A stretch of DNA of 11,899 nt, from the NCBI GenBank assembly GCA_018061525.1, contig JAGOUB010000020.1:1-11899 (forward strand), given 5' to 3'. The translations under genes and the position numbers were made by a program. The notes under the pieces were generated by a model. It was not told where the DNA came from. It searched no databases and saw only the letters and a list, made by a program, of their open reading frames with translations. How positions within the stretch are numbered: position 1 is the first letter of the stretch; every line of letters starts with the position of its first letter. This document shows, piece after piece, positions 7,221 to 11,899 of this stretch. The stretch comes from Candidatus Peribacteraceae bacterium (lineage in GTDB: Bacteria; Patescibacteriota; Gracilibacteria; Peribacterales; Peribacteraceae).

Positions 7221-8156
7221 TCACTCCGGCTGCGGCAGCCCGACCTTTGCCAGCATGCCGCCGATATCGGCCGGCAGGGGAGCGCTGACGGTCACGGGCT
7301 TCTTTGCGTTCGGCGGCGTGAAGGTGAGTTTCCAGGCGTGCAGGCAGACGCGGGGCGCCTCGAGCGTGCGGCTTAGGCGGATGGAGGTGTCGGTGTGATA
7401 GGCGGGATCGCCCACGATGGGGTGGTTGATGGCGCGGAGGTGGACGCGGGCCTGGTGCGTGCGGCCGGTGTGGAGGGCGACCTCCAGCAGGCTGGCGTCT
7501 TTGCCGGAGCTGAGCACGCGATAGCTGGTCTGGGCCTCGCGGGTCTTGGAGGCGCCGATGACGGCCATGCGCGTGCGGCTCTGGCCGTGGCGGCCCATGG
7601 GCGCATCGATGAGAGCGGCCTCTTGCTTGGGTACGCCGGCGACGAGCGCGAGGTACGTCTTCTGGACCGAGCGCTCCTCGAATTGTTTCTGCAGGGCGAG
7701 GTGTGCTTCCGGGGTTTTGGCGACGAGCAGGCAGCCGGAGGTGTCTTTATCCAGGCGATGCACCAGGCAGTGGCCGCTGGAGAAGGGGATTTTCCACTTC
7801 TTGTAGAGCCAGGCGATGCCGGAGAGCAGCGTGACGGCGTCCGGGGCCATGCCGGCGCCGGGGTGCACCGAGAGGTCCGGCGGCTTGGCGACGACGAAGC
7901 AGGTCTTGTCCTCGTAGAGCACTTCTAGCTTGAGATCGACGGGCGCGATCACAGTGTTGGATTCCAGCGGGACGTCGGCCACCTCCACCGTGTCGCCGAC
8001 GCGGACCACGTGGGCCGACCGCGTGATGAGCTTGCCGTTCACCGACACCGCCCGGCGCTCGATGAGCTTCTGGGCGCGGGCGCGGGTGACCTCCGCCTCC
8101 ATGGAGGCGATGAAGAGGTCGAGACGGCGGGATTTGTCGGCGGTCCAGGTGGGCAT
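7221..8156 (-). CDS. RluA-family 23S rRNA (or tRNA) pseudouridine synthase with S4 domain
   Basis: This enzyme isomerises specific uridines to pseudouridine in structured RNA. The 311-residue product has an N-terminal S4 RNA-binding domain (about 10-60) and the RluA catalytic domain from about 75. The signature HRLDKDTSGCLLVAK starts at His133, and Asp136 matches the catalytic aspartate of the family. The later blocks QKTYLALV, LHTGRTHQARVHL and HPIVGDPAY are also present. S4 plus RluA is the RluC/RluD arrangement, but the target site cannot be read from sequence. The ATG at 8156 is the natural family start. There is no good Shine-Dalgarno, and a TACAAT hexamer ends 8 nt upstream. It is convergent with the FecR-domain gene and back-to-back with the gene at 8230, 73 bp apart. 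Confidence 0.93.
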   Translation of the reverse strand: MPTWTADKSRRLDLFIASMEAEVTRARAQKLIERRAVSVNGKLITRSAHVVRVGDTVEVADVPLESNTVIAPVDLKLEVLYEDKTCFVVAKPPDLSVHPGAGMAPDAVTLLSGIAWLYKKWKIPFSSGHCLVHRLDKDTSGCLLVAKTPEAHLALQKQFEERSVQKTYLALVAGVPKQEAALIDAPMGRHGQSRTRMAVIGASKTREAQTSYRVLSSGKDASLLEVALHTGRTHQARVHLRAINHPIVGDPAYHTDTSIRLSRTLEAPRVCLHAWKLTFTPPNAKKPVTVSAPLPADIGGMLAKVGLPQPE

Positions 8157-8164
8157 GCCGTCCC

Positions 8165-8170
8165 ATTGTA
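8165..8170 (-). promoter_or_regulatory. -10-like hexamer before the pseudouridine synthase gene
   Basis: TACAAT on the minus strand ends 8 nt before the ATG at 8156, placing a likely start point at or beside the start codon. No recognisable -35 lies at the right distance and no TGN precedes it, so the support is the hexamer and its position alone. Confidence 0.4.
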
Positions 8171-8214
8171 GCGGGTTTGCGTCCAGGCGTGCGGGTAGCG
8201 GAAAAAGAGTCGGC

Positions 8215-8223
8215 TGCTAGGCT
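8215..8223 (+). promoter_or_regulatory. Extended -10 promoter of the Ser/Ala-rich protein gene
   Basis: TGCTAGGCT has an extended -10 layout (TGN plus TAGGCT at 8218-8223) and ends 6 nt before the GTG at 8230. It has the same shape as the signals before the ATPase gene and tyrS. No -35 is visible. Confidence 0.45.
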
Positions 8224-8229
8224 CCGGGC

Positions 8230-8751
8230 GTGAACGCGATCCTCTCCGCCGTCATGGCCGGCCTCACGGCGCTCATCAGCGCCCCGACCCAATTGGCCAA
8301 TCAGGTGATGTCGGCCCAGAACGCGCAGGCCTCATCCGCCTCCCGCGCCGTCGCGCCGCGCCAGACGACGGGCCGTTCGTCCGGCGCCGGTTCATCCGAA
8401 TCGGCCGCCACCTCGTCCAGCCGCGCTCGCGCGGCCTCCCGGACTGAGGATTCATCGTCGGCCGCCGCGTCGTCGGCACCTGCGGAAGAAGGAGGAGCAG
8501 GCTTGCAAGAGGAGGAGCCGGTCGCATCCTCGCCGTCGCGCGCTGCCCCCGGTCCGCGCAGCAATGCCCCGTCCTCCCGCTCTGCTGCCCCCGCTTCGCG
8601 CTCGTCGCGCTCTGCGCCCGCTGGTGATGCCGGAGAAGGGGAGTCGTCCTCCGCCCGCTCCCGCGCTCCTCGTCCTGATCGCTCAGCCGATGCCGCTGCC
8701 GACGCCGAGACGCCCCCGGCGCGCGCCGCCCGCCCGGGCCTCGTTCCCTGA
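8230..8751 (+). CDS. Hypothetical Ser/Ala/Arg/Pro-rich low-complexity protein, probably exported
   Basis: I do not recognise this 173-residue product. It begins with a hydrophobic stretch (about 3-17, AILSAVMAGLTALIS) followed by SAPTQ, which could be a signal peptide or anchor. The rest is low complexity, dominated by Ser, Ala, Arg, Pro and Gly with scattered acidic patches, and looks disordered. Reasons to believe it is a gene: the frame fills the gap between the divergent pseudouridine synthase gene and tyrS, starts 6 nt after an extended -10 (8215-8223), stops (TGA 8749-8751) 25 bp before tyrS, and gives a hydrophobic N-terminus exactly at the start. Reasons for doubt: the GTG start, no Shine-Dalgarno, and the fact that GC-rich DNA readily gives long open frames of this composition. 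Confidence 0.5.
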   Translation: MNAILSAVMAGLTALISAPTQLANQVMSAQNAQASSASRAVAPRQTTGRSSGAGSSESAATSSSRARAASRTEDSSSAAASSAPAEEGGAGLQEEEPVASSPSRAAPGPRSNAPSSRSAAPASRSSRSAPAGDAGEGESSSARSRAPRPDRSADAAADAETPPARAARPGLVP

Positions 8752-8761
8752 GGGCAGGGGA

Positions 8762-8770
8762 TGGTAGACT
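8762..8770 (+). promoter_or_regulatory. Extended -10 promoter of tyrS (probably leaderless)
   Basis: TGGTAGACT (TGN plus TAGACT at 8765-8770) ends 6 nt before the tyrS ATG at 8777. The short interval CCCGCC leaves no room for a Shine-Dalgarno. No -35 is evident, which is tolerable for an extended -10. Confidence 0.5.
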
Positions 8771-8776
8771 CCCGCC

Positions 8777-9943
8777 ATGCCCTCCGATCTCCTGACGCGC
8801 GCGGTTGAAAAAGCCATCCCGGCCAAGCTGGCCGAGGAAAAGTTGAAGTCCGGCAAGACGCTGCGCCTCTATTGGGGCATCGACCCGACCGGCGCCAAGA
8901 TCCACCTGGGCCACGCGGTGCCGCTGCGCAAGATGCGCGAGTTCGTCGAAGCCGGCCATGAGGTGATCTTCCTGGTGGGCAGCTTCACGGCCATGATTGG
9001 CGATCCGACCGGCCGCGACGCCATGCGCGAGCCGCTGACGCGCGAGAAGATCGAGGAGAACTTTGCGACGTACAAGGAGCAGGCGAGCAAGATCCTCGAT
9101 TTCTCCAAGGTGCAGGTGCGCTACAACCACGAGTGGCTGGAGACGCTCAAATTCGACGACATCGTGAAGCTGGCGGCCAACTTCACCGTCCAGCAGATGA
9201 TGGAGCGCGACATGTTCGAGAAGCGCTGGGAGGGCGGCAAGCCGATCGGCCTGCACGAGTTCTTCTACCCGCTGATGGTGGGCTACGACTCGGTCATCCT
9301 GGACGTGGACGTGGAGCTGGGCGGCAGCGACCAGGAGTTCAACATGCTTGCCGGCCGCACGCTGCAGCAGGCCTTCGGCAAGCGCGACAAGTTCGTGCTC
9401 ACCACCAAGCTGCTGCTGGGCACCGACGGCCGCAAAATGAGCAAGACCTACGATAACTGCATCTACCTGGAGGACGCACCGGGCGACATGTACGGCAAGG
9501 TGATGTCGGTGAAAGACGAGTTGATCGTGCCGTACTTTGAGTGCTGCACCGACGTCGATTCCGCCGAGTTGAAGGCGATCGCCAAGGAGCTGGAGAAGGG
9601 GAGTGGCAACCCGCGCGACGCCAAGAAGCGCCTCGCCCGCGAAATTGTCACGCTCTACCACGGCGCCGAGGCCGCGGCCAAGGCCGACGAGCAGTTTGCG
9701 GCGGTGTTCGCCGGCGGCGGCGTGCCCGACGACGTAGCCGAAGTGGAAGTGAAGAAGGGGACGGCGCTCATCGAGACGCTGGTGGGGGAGAAGCTCGTCG
9801 CTTCCAAGTCGGAGGCCCGCCGTCTGATCGAGCAGGGCGGTGTTCATTTGAACAATAAAGTTGTTCAATCGATGGAGGCTGAGGTGGAGTCTGGCATTGT
9901 TAAAGTCGGTAAAAGGCGCTTTTTGAAGCTGATCGTGCGCTGA
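8777..9943 (+). CDS. tyrS: Tyrosyl-tRNA synthetase
   Basis: This cytoplasmic class I synthetase charges tRNA-Tyr with tyrosine. The 388-residue product has the Rossmann catalytic fold with HLGH (43-46, the HIGH motif) and KMSKT (220-224, the KMSKS motif with a Thr at the last position). It also has YWGIDPTGAKIHLGH, GDPTGR (75-80), the central block VGYDSVILDVDVELGGSDQEFN, and a C-terminal S4 tRNA-binding domain (about 330-388). The length and order fit the bacterial TyrS/TyrZ family, and I see no lesion. The ATG at 8777 is the natural start; no Shine-Dalgarno precedes it. The last 30 or so codons are strikingly AT-rich compared with the rest and contain alternating inverted repeats (9841-9868). 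The lumazine synthase gene follows after 26 bp, so the two may share a transcript. Confidence 0.96.
   Translation: MPSDLLTRAVEKAIPAKLAEEKLKSGKTLRLYWGIDPTGAKIHLGHAVPLRKMREFVEAGHEVIFLVGSFTAMIGDPTGRDAMREPLTREKIEENFATYKEQASKILDFSKVQVRYNHEWLETLKFDDIVKLAANFTVQQMMERDMFEKRWEGGKPIGLHEFFYPLMVGYDSVILDVDVELGGSDQEFNMLAGRTLQQAFGKRDKFVLTTKLLLGTDGRKMSKTYDNCIYLEDAPGDMYGKVMSVKDELIVPYFECCTDVDSAELKAIAKELEKGSGNPRDAKKRLAREIVTLYHGAEAAAKADEQFAAVFAGGGVPDDVAEVEVKKGTALIETLVGEKLVASKSEARRLIEQGGVHLNNKVVQSMEAEVESGIVKVGKRRFLKLIVR
9841..9868. repeat. Overlapping inverted repeats inside the 3' end of tyrS
   Basis: Three alternating half-sites occur in 28 bp: TGTTCA (9841-9846), TGAACA (9849-9854) and TGTTCA (9862-9867). They allow two mutually exclusive hairpins: TGTTCA/TGAACA around a 2-nt centre (too tight for RNA, but a possible protein site), or a perfect 8-bp stem TTGAACAA (9848-9855) / TTGTTCAA (9861-9868) around a TAAAG loop. 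The element lies in the S4-domain codons about 100 bp upstream of the lumazine synthase start. No T-run follows, so it is not a plain intrinsic terminator. Function unknown. Confidence 0.7.
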
Positions 9944-9969
9944 CCATTGTCCTTCCTTTTCTCCACCTT

Positions 9970-10389
9970 ATGACCACCCCCGCCCGTGTCGCCATCGTCG
10001 CCGCCGACTACAACAAGGCCATCGTCGATCCCATGATCGCCGAGGCCGAGAAGGTCGCTGCCGAGTTCGGCGCCACTACCACCGTCACGCGCATTCCCGG
10101 CTGCTACGAGATGCCGATCATCTGCAACGCCCTACTGGAGTCCGGCCAGGTCGATGTGATCGTGGCCATTGGCTACATCGAGCGCGGCCACACCATGCAC
10201 GGCGAGGTGATGGGCAACGTCGTCCACGACGCCCTGGTCCGCCTGCAGCTGCAGTACCGCTGTCCGGTTGGCATCGGCATCATCGGTCCCGGCGCCACGC
10301 TGGAGCAGGCCCAGGAGCGCAACGTGCCCTACGCTCGCGCCGCTGTGGAGGCCGCCCTCAAAATCCGCAACATCATCGCCGCGCTCTAA
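9970..10389 (+). CDS. ribH: 6,7-dimethyl-8-ribityllumazine synthase, archaeal-like
   Basis: RibH condenses 5-amino-6-ribitylamino-uracil with dihydroxybutanone phosphate to give lumazine, the penultimate step of riboflavin synthesis, and usually assembles as pentamers or 60-mers. The 139-residue product has the substrate-binding YN (14-15, usually FN), RIPGCYEMP (41-49), GYIERGHTMHGE (68-79) with His77 at the catalytic histidine position, and IGPGATLEQAQER (105-117). The ending, with IGPGAT, QERNVPYARAAVEAALKIRN, resembles methanogen RibH (SGPGMT...ERV.YGKRAVEAAVK) more than the usual bacterial LT...QA..R...KG form; this is from memory of the families. Other riboflavin genes are not in view. 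The start codon has no Shine-Dalgarno and is preceded by a pyrimidine-rich stretch. No FMN riboswitch fits in the 26-bp gap after tyrS. A strong terminator follows. Confidence 0.88.
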   Translation: MTTPARVAIVAADYNKAIVDPMIAEAEKVAAEFGATTTVTRIPGCYEMPIICNALLESGQVDVIVAIGYIERGHTMHGEVMGNVVHDALVRLQLQYRCPVGIGIIGPGATLEQAQERNVPYARAAVEAALKIRNIIAAL

Positions 10390-10401
10390 GGCCGGCTGAC
10401 G

Positions 10402-10431
10402 AAAAAGGCGGACCCTGGGGTCCGCCTTTTT
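10402..10431. terminator. Bidirectional intrinsic terminator between ribH and the DsbA-like gene
   Basis: A perfect 8-bp stem GGCGGACC (10407-10414) / GGTCCGCC (10419-10426) has a 4-nt loop and is flanked by AAAAA (10402-10406) and TTTTT (10427-10431), so it can end transcription from both sides. It lies 12 bp after the ribH stop and 20 bp after the stop of the convergent DsbA-like gene. Confidence 0.92.
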
Positions 10432-10451
10432 GTTGTCGCTGTGTTAGGCGA

Positions 10452-11195
10452 TCAGTTCAGGAACTCGTCGAAGGCGGCCTGGAACTCGCTGTAGGGGTAG
10501 GCGCCGCTGATCAGGCGCTGCTGGCCGTCGGGACCGAGGACCCAGAAGCCCGGCGTGCCGGAGATGCCGCCGGCGGAGCCGTCAGCCATGTCCTGGTTGA
10601 TCTTGTCGGCGTACTTGTTGCTGTCCAAGCAGCTGGCGAAGGTCGTCTGGTTCATGCCCGAGACGGTCTTGGCCCAAGTCTTGATGTCGTCAGCCGTGAA
10701 GTTGACCATGTTGCCGGAGGGGTCCTTCTTGTCCTGCTCGTCGAAGAGGGCGTCGTGCATCTTCCAACCGTAGTCGGCGGACTGCTCGGCGGCGCACTCG
10801 ATGGCCATCGCGGCCGGCATGGCGCCGGGGTGGAAGTTGAGCGGGTAGTGGCGGAAGACCACCTTCACCTTGCCGGTCTCGACGTAGTTCTTGCGGATGA
10901 GGTCCTCAGTCTCGCGGACCCACTTGCGGCAGAAGGGGCACTGCACGTCGCTGAACTCCAGCAGCGTGACGGGCGCGTCGGCCTCGCCCTTCACGAGTCC
11001 GCCCTCCAAGGACGGCGGGGTCATGTCCTGGTCGCTCGGGGCGGCGGCCGGGGCCTGGGCGGTGGGAGCCTGCGCCACCTGCGCGGTGCCGCTGCTCACC
11101 TTCATACCGGAGGCGAGGGAATAGCCCACAATCAGGCCGATAAGGCCGATCGAGACCGTGAACCAGGGGTTGCCGTGTGTGGACTGCTGCTCCAT
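10452..11195 (-). CDS. Membrane-anchored DsbA/BdbD-like thiol-disulfide oxidoreductase
   Basis: This thioredoxin-fold protein (Thioredoxin_4/DsbA type) would form or exchange disulfides in exported proteins outside the cytoplasmic membrane. With the ATG at 11195 it has 247 residues: one N-terminal membrane anchor (about 11-30), an Ala/Pro/Gln-rich linker (37-60), then the catalytic domain with CPFC (86-89) after LEFSDVQ and the cis-proline loop GTPGFWV (213-219, Pro215). Two further cysteines (134 in AIECAAEQ, 189 in FASCLDS) sit at positions often seen in the family. An in-frame TTG at 11258 would add 21 residues, but it falls in the -35 box of a good promoter (11231-11258), which supports 11195. 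No Shine-Dalgarno; the leader is pyrimidine-rich. No VKOR or DsbB partner is in the window, though the small membrane protein at 438-665 is too short to be one. Confidence 0.9.
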   Translation of the reverse strand: MEQQSTHGNPWFTVSIGLIGLIVGYSLASGMKVSSGTAQVAQAPTAQAPAAAPSDQDMTPPSLEGGLVKGEADAPVTLLEFSDVQCPFCRKWVRETEDLIRKNYVETGKVKVVFRHYPLNFHPGAMPAAMAIECAAEQSADYGWKMHDALFDEQDKKDPSGNMVNFTADDIKTWAKTVSGMNQTTFASCLDSNKYADKINQDMADGSAGGISGTPGFWVLGPDGQQRLISGAYPYSEFQAAFDEFLN

Positions 11196-11230
11196 GGAGG
11201 GGAAGGAAAAGGGATAGAAGTTCACCGGCG

Positions 11231-11258
11231 ATTCTACGGCACCTTCTGAGTTCGGCAA
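11231..11258 (-). promoter_or_regulatory. Sigma-70-type promoter of the DsbA-like gene
   Basis: On the minus strand, TTGCCG (11258-11253), a 16-bp spacer and TAGAAT (11236-11231) form a good pair. A start near 11224 would give a leader of about 30 nt before ATG 11195. That leader is nearly all pyrimidine just before the ATG and has no Shine-Dalgarno. Confidence 0.6.
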
Positions 11259-11273
11259 CTTTGACGGATATCT

Positions 11274-11899
11274 TTATTCCTCGTCCCCTAGACTATGGAA
11301 CTTGCGGTGCACCTCCTTGAGCTGCGGATTGGTCACGTGGGTGTAAATCTGGGTCGTCGAAAGATCCTGGTGGCCGAGCATCTCCTGCACTGAGCGCAGG
11401 TCGGCGCCGTTGCGCAGTAGGTCGGTGGCAAAGGAGTGGCGCAACGTGTGCGGCGAGGGGTTGGAGACAATGCCGGCAGCCCGGGCGGCGCGTTTCACGA
11501 TCAAATAGAGGGCGATGCGCGACAGGCGGAACTCCTCGCCGGGCGGCGGCGTTTGGGCGGCTTTGGAGAAATCACGGATGAACAGGGGTGTAAGAGCGTC
11601 CATCCGGCCATCGATGTAGACCTTGAGGGCTTGGCTGGCGCGTTCCGAAAGGAAGACGACGCGGATCTTGCTGCGCTTGCCGCGCACGCTGATCTCGCCG
11701 GTGTCGTGGTTCACGTCGCGCACGTTGAGCGACCGTAGCTCCGAGAGACGCATACCGGTCGAGAAGAACATCTGGAGGATGGCGCGGTCGCGCAGGCCTT
11801 CGCGTGTGTCGGCGGGCGGCGCCTGCAGTAGGCGTTCCAGCTCGCCCTGCTCCAGTACCTTCACGCGGCGCTCTTCTTCCTTCAGGCGCGTGACACGGT
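11274..11899 (-). CDS. XerC/XerD-type tyrosine recombinase, C-terminal catalytic part (5' end outside window)
   Basis: The frame stays open to the right edge (about 207 residues visible), and the GTG at 11864 is therefore probably internal; a typical Xer protein has about 300 residues with an N-terminal SAM-like core-binding domain, which lies outside the window. Xer recombinases resolve chromosome dimers at dif; related enzymes act as integrases. All catalytic residues are visible: Arg in STGMRLSELRSL, Lys in RGKRSKIR, His and Arg in PHTLRHSFATDLL, His in LGHQDLSTTQIYTH and the nucleophile Tyr in the same block. The close match to the XerC/D consensus, especially the LGHxxLSTTQIYTHV block, and the housekeeping surroundings favour a chromosomal Xer over a phage integrase. 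No dif-like site was recognised. The stop lies 78 bp upstream of the DsbA-like gene's start codon. Confidence 0.9.
   Translation of the reverse strand, partial: RVTRLKEEERRVKVLEQGELERLLQAPPADTREGLRDRAILQMFFSTGMRLSELRSLNVRDVNHDTGEISVRGKRSKIRVVFLSERASQALKVYIDGRMDALTPLFIRDFSKAAQTPPPGEEFRLSRIALYLIVKRAARAAGIVSNPSPHTLRHSFATDLLRNGADLRSVQEMLGHQDLSTTQIYTHVTNPQLKEVHRKFHSLGDEE

Noticed and set aside
1739..7223. Shared GAGGCTCA at both convergent junctions (near 1739 and 7216)
   Set aside because: Part of it is the complement of the TGA stop codon of each minus-strand gene, leaving a 5-bp match that is expected by chance.
8276..9868. A 530-codon open frame on the minus strand opposite tyrS and the Ser-rich gene
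   Set aside because: It is the antisense of tyrS, whose motifs are certain; the product is compositionally biased and lacks a plausible start signal.
9841..9868. A LexA/SOS-type box (GAAC/GTTC half-sites)
   Set aside because: Spacing and orientation (GTTC-N4-GAAC, GAAC-N9-GTTC) do not match the known Gram-positive or alphaproteobacterial SOS boxes, and the site is inside a coding region.
9944..9969. FMN riboswitch upstream of ribH
   Set aside because: Only 26 bp separate tyrS and ribH, far too short for the aptamer, and none of its conserved segments is visible in the end of tyrS.
1..11899. Recoding of TGA as glycine (as in Gracilibacteria)
   Set aside because: TGA terminates the sigma factor, ATPase, PBP, pseudouridine synthase and tyrS at the normal family ends, and no gene needs an internal TGA.
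11274..11899. An integrase marking a mobile element at the right edge
   Set aside because: The visible part matches XerC/D closely, neighbours are housekeeping genes, and there is no attachment site, tRNA or phage gene in view.

Overview
The window is a gene-dense, high-GC bacterial chromosome segment made mostly of housekeeping and cell-envelope genes. It uses the standard bacterial code: TGA ends several complete genes and never needs to be read as an amino acid. I see no rRNA, tRNA, CRISPR array, insertion sequence or prophage. The taxonomic signal is weak. The sigma factor's region 2.4 (YASYWIKQSLKRAI) is not that of a classical primary RpoD. Secreted proteins carry Ser-rich linkers, one penicillin-binding protein is unusually long, and a compact PilB/GspE-like ATPase is present. 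These would fit an uncultivated lineage such as a Peregrinibacteria/Peribacteria-like member of the Patescibacteria, but this is only a suggestion.

Layout, left to right: the 3' end of glmS (+); a 75-residue two-helix membrane protein (-) with its own promoter, Shine-Dalgarno and terminator; a sigma-70 family factor (+); a long class B penicillin-binding protein (-), convergent with the sigma gene across only 5 bp; a PilB/GspE-type ATPase (+), divergent from the PBP across 35 bp; a membrane-anchored FecR-domain protein with Ig-like repeats (+); an RluA-family pseudouridine synthase (-), convergent with the FecR gene across 7 bp; a Ser/Ala-rich probable secreted protein (+); tyrS (+); a lumazine synthase of archaeal-like sequence (+); a strong bidirectional terminator; a membrane-anchored DsbA-like thioredoxin-fold protein (-); and the C-terminal part of a XerC/D-type tyrosine recombinase (-) that runs off the right edge.

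Functionally the genes touch the envelope (GlmS makes the amino-sugar precursor of peptidoglycan, the PBP cross-links it, the DsbA-like protein folds exported proteins, and the ATPase and FecR protein may belong to a pilus or export machine), translation (TyrRS, RluA), flavin synthesis (RibH) and chromosome resolution (Xer). They do not form one obvious operon or pathway.

The most notable thing is not a gene family but how genes start. Most have no usable Shine-Dalgarno, and several have a -10-like hexamer (consensus near TAKRCT, often preceded by TGN) ending 6 to 12 nt before the start codon. This implies leaderless or near-leaderless transcripts. Other oddities are an AT-rich, repeat-bearing 3' tail in tyrS, the archaeal-like RibH, a roughly 105-residue insertion just before the PBP active-site serine, and loss of the zinc-binding cysteines in the ATPase. 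I do not see a clear new defence or mobile system.
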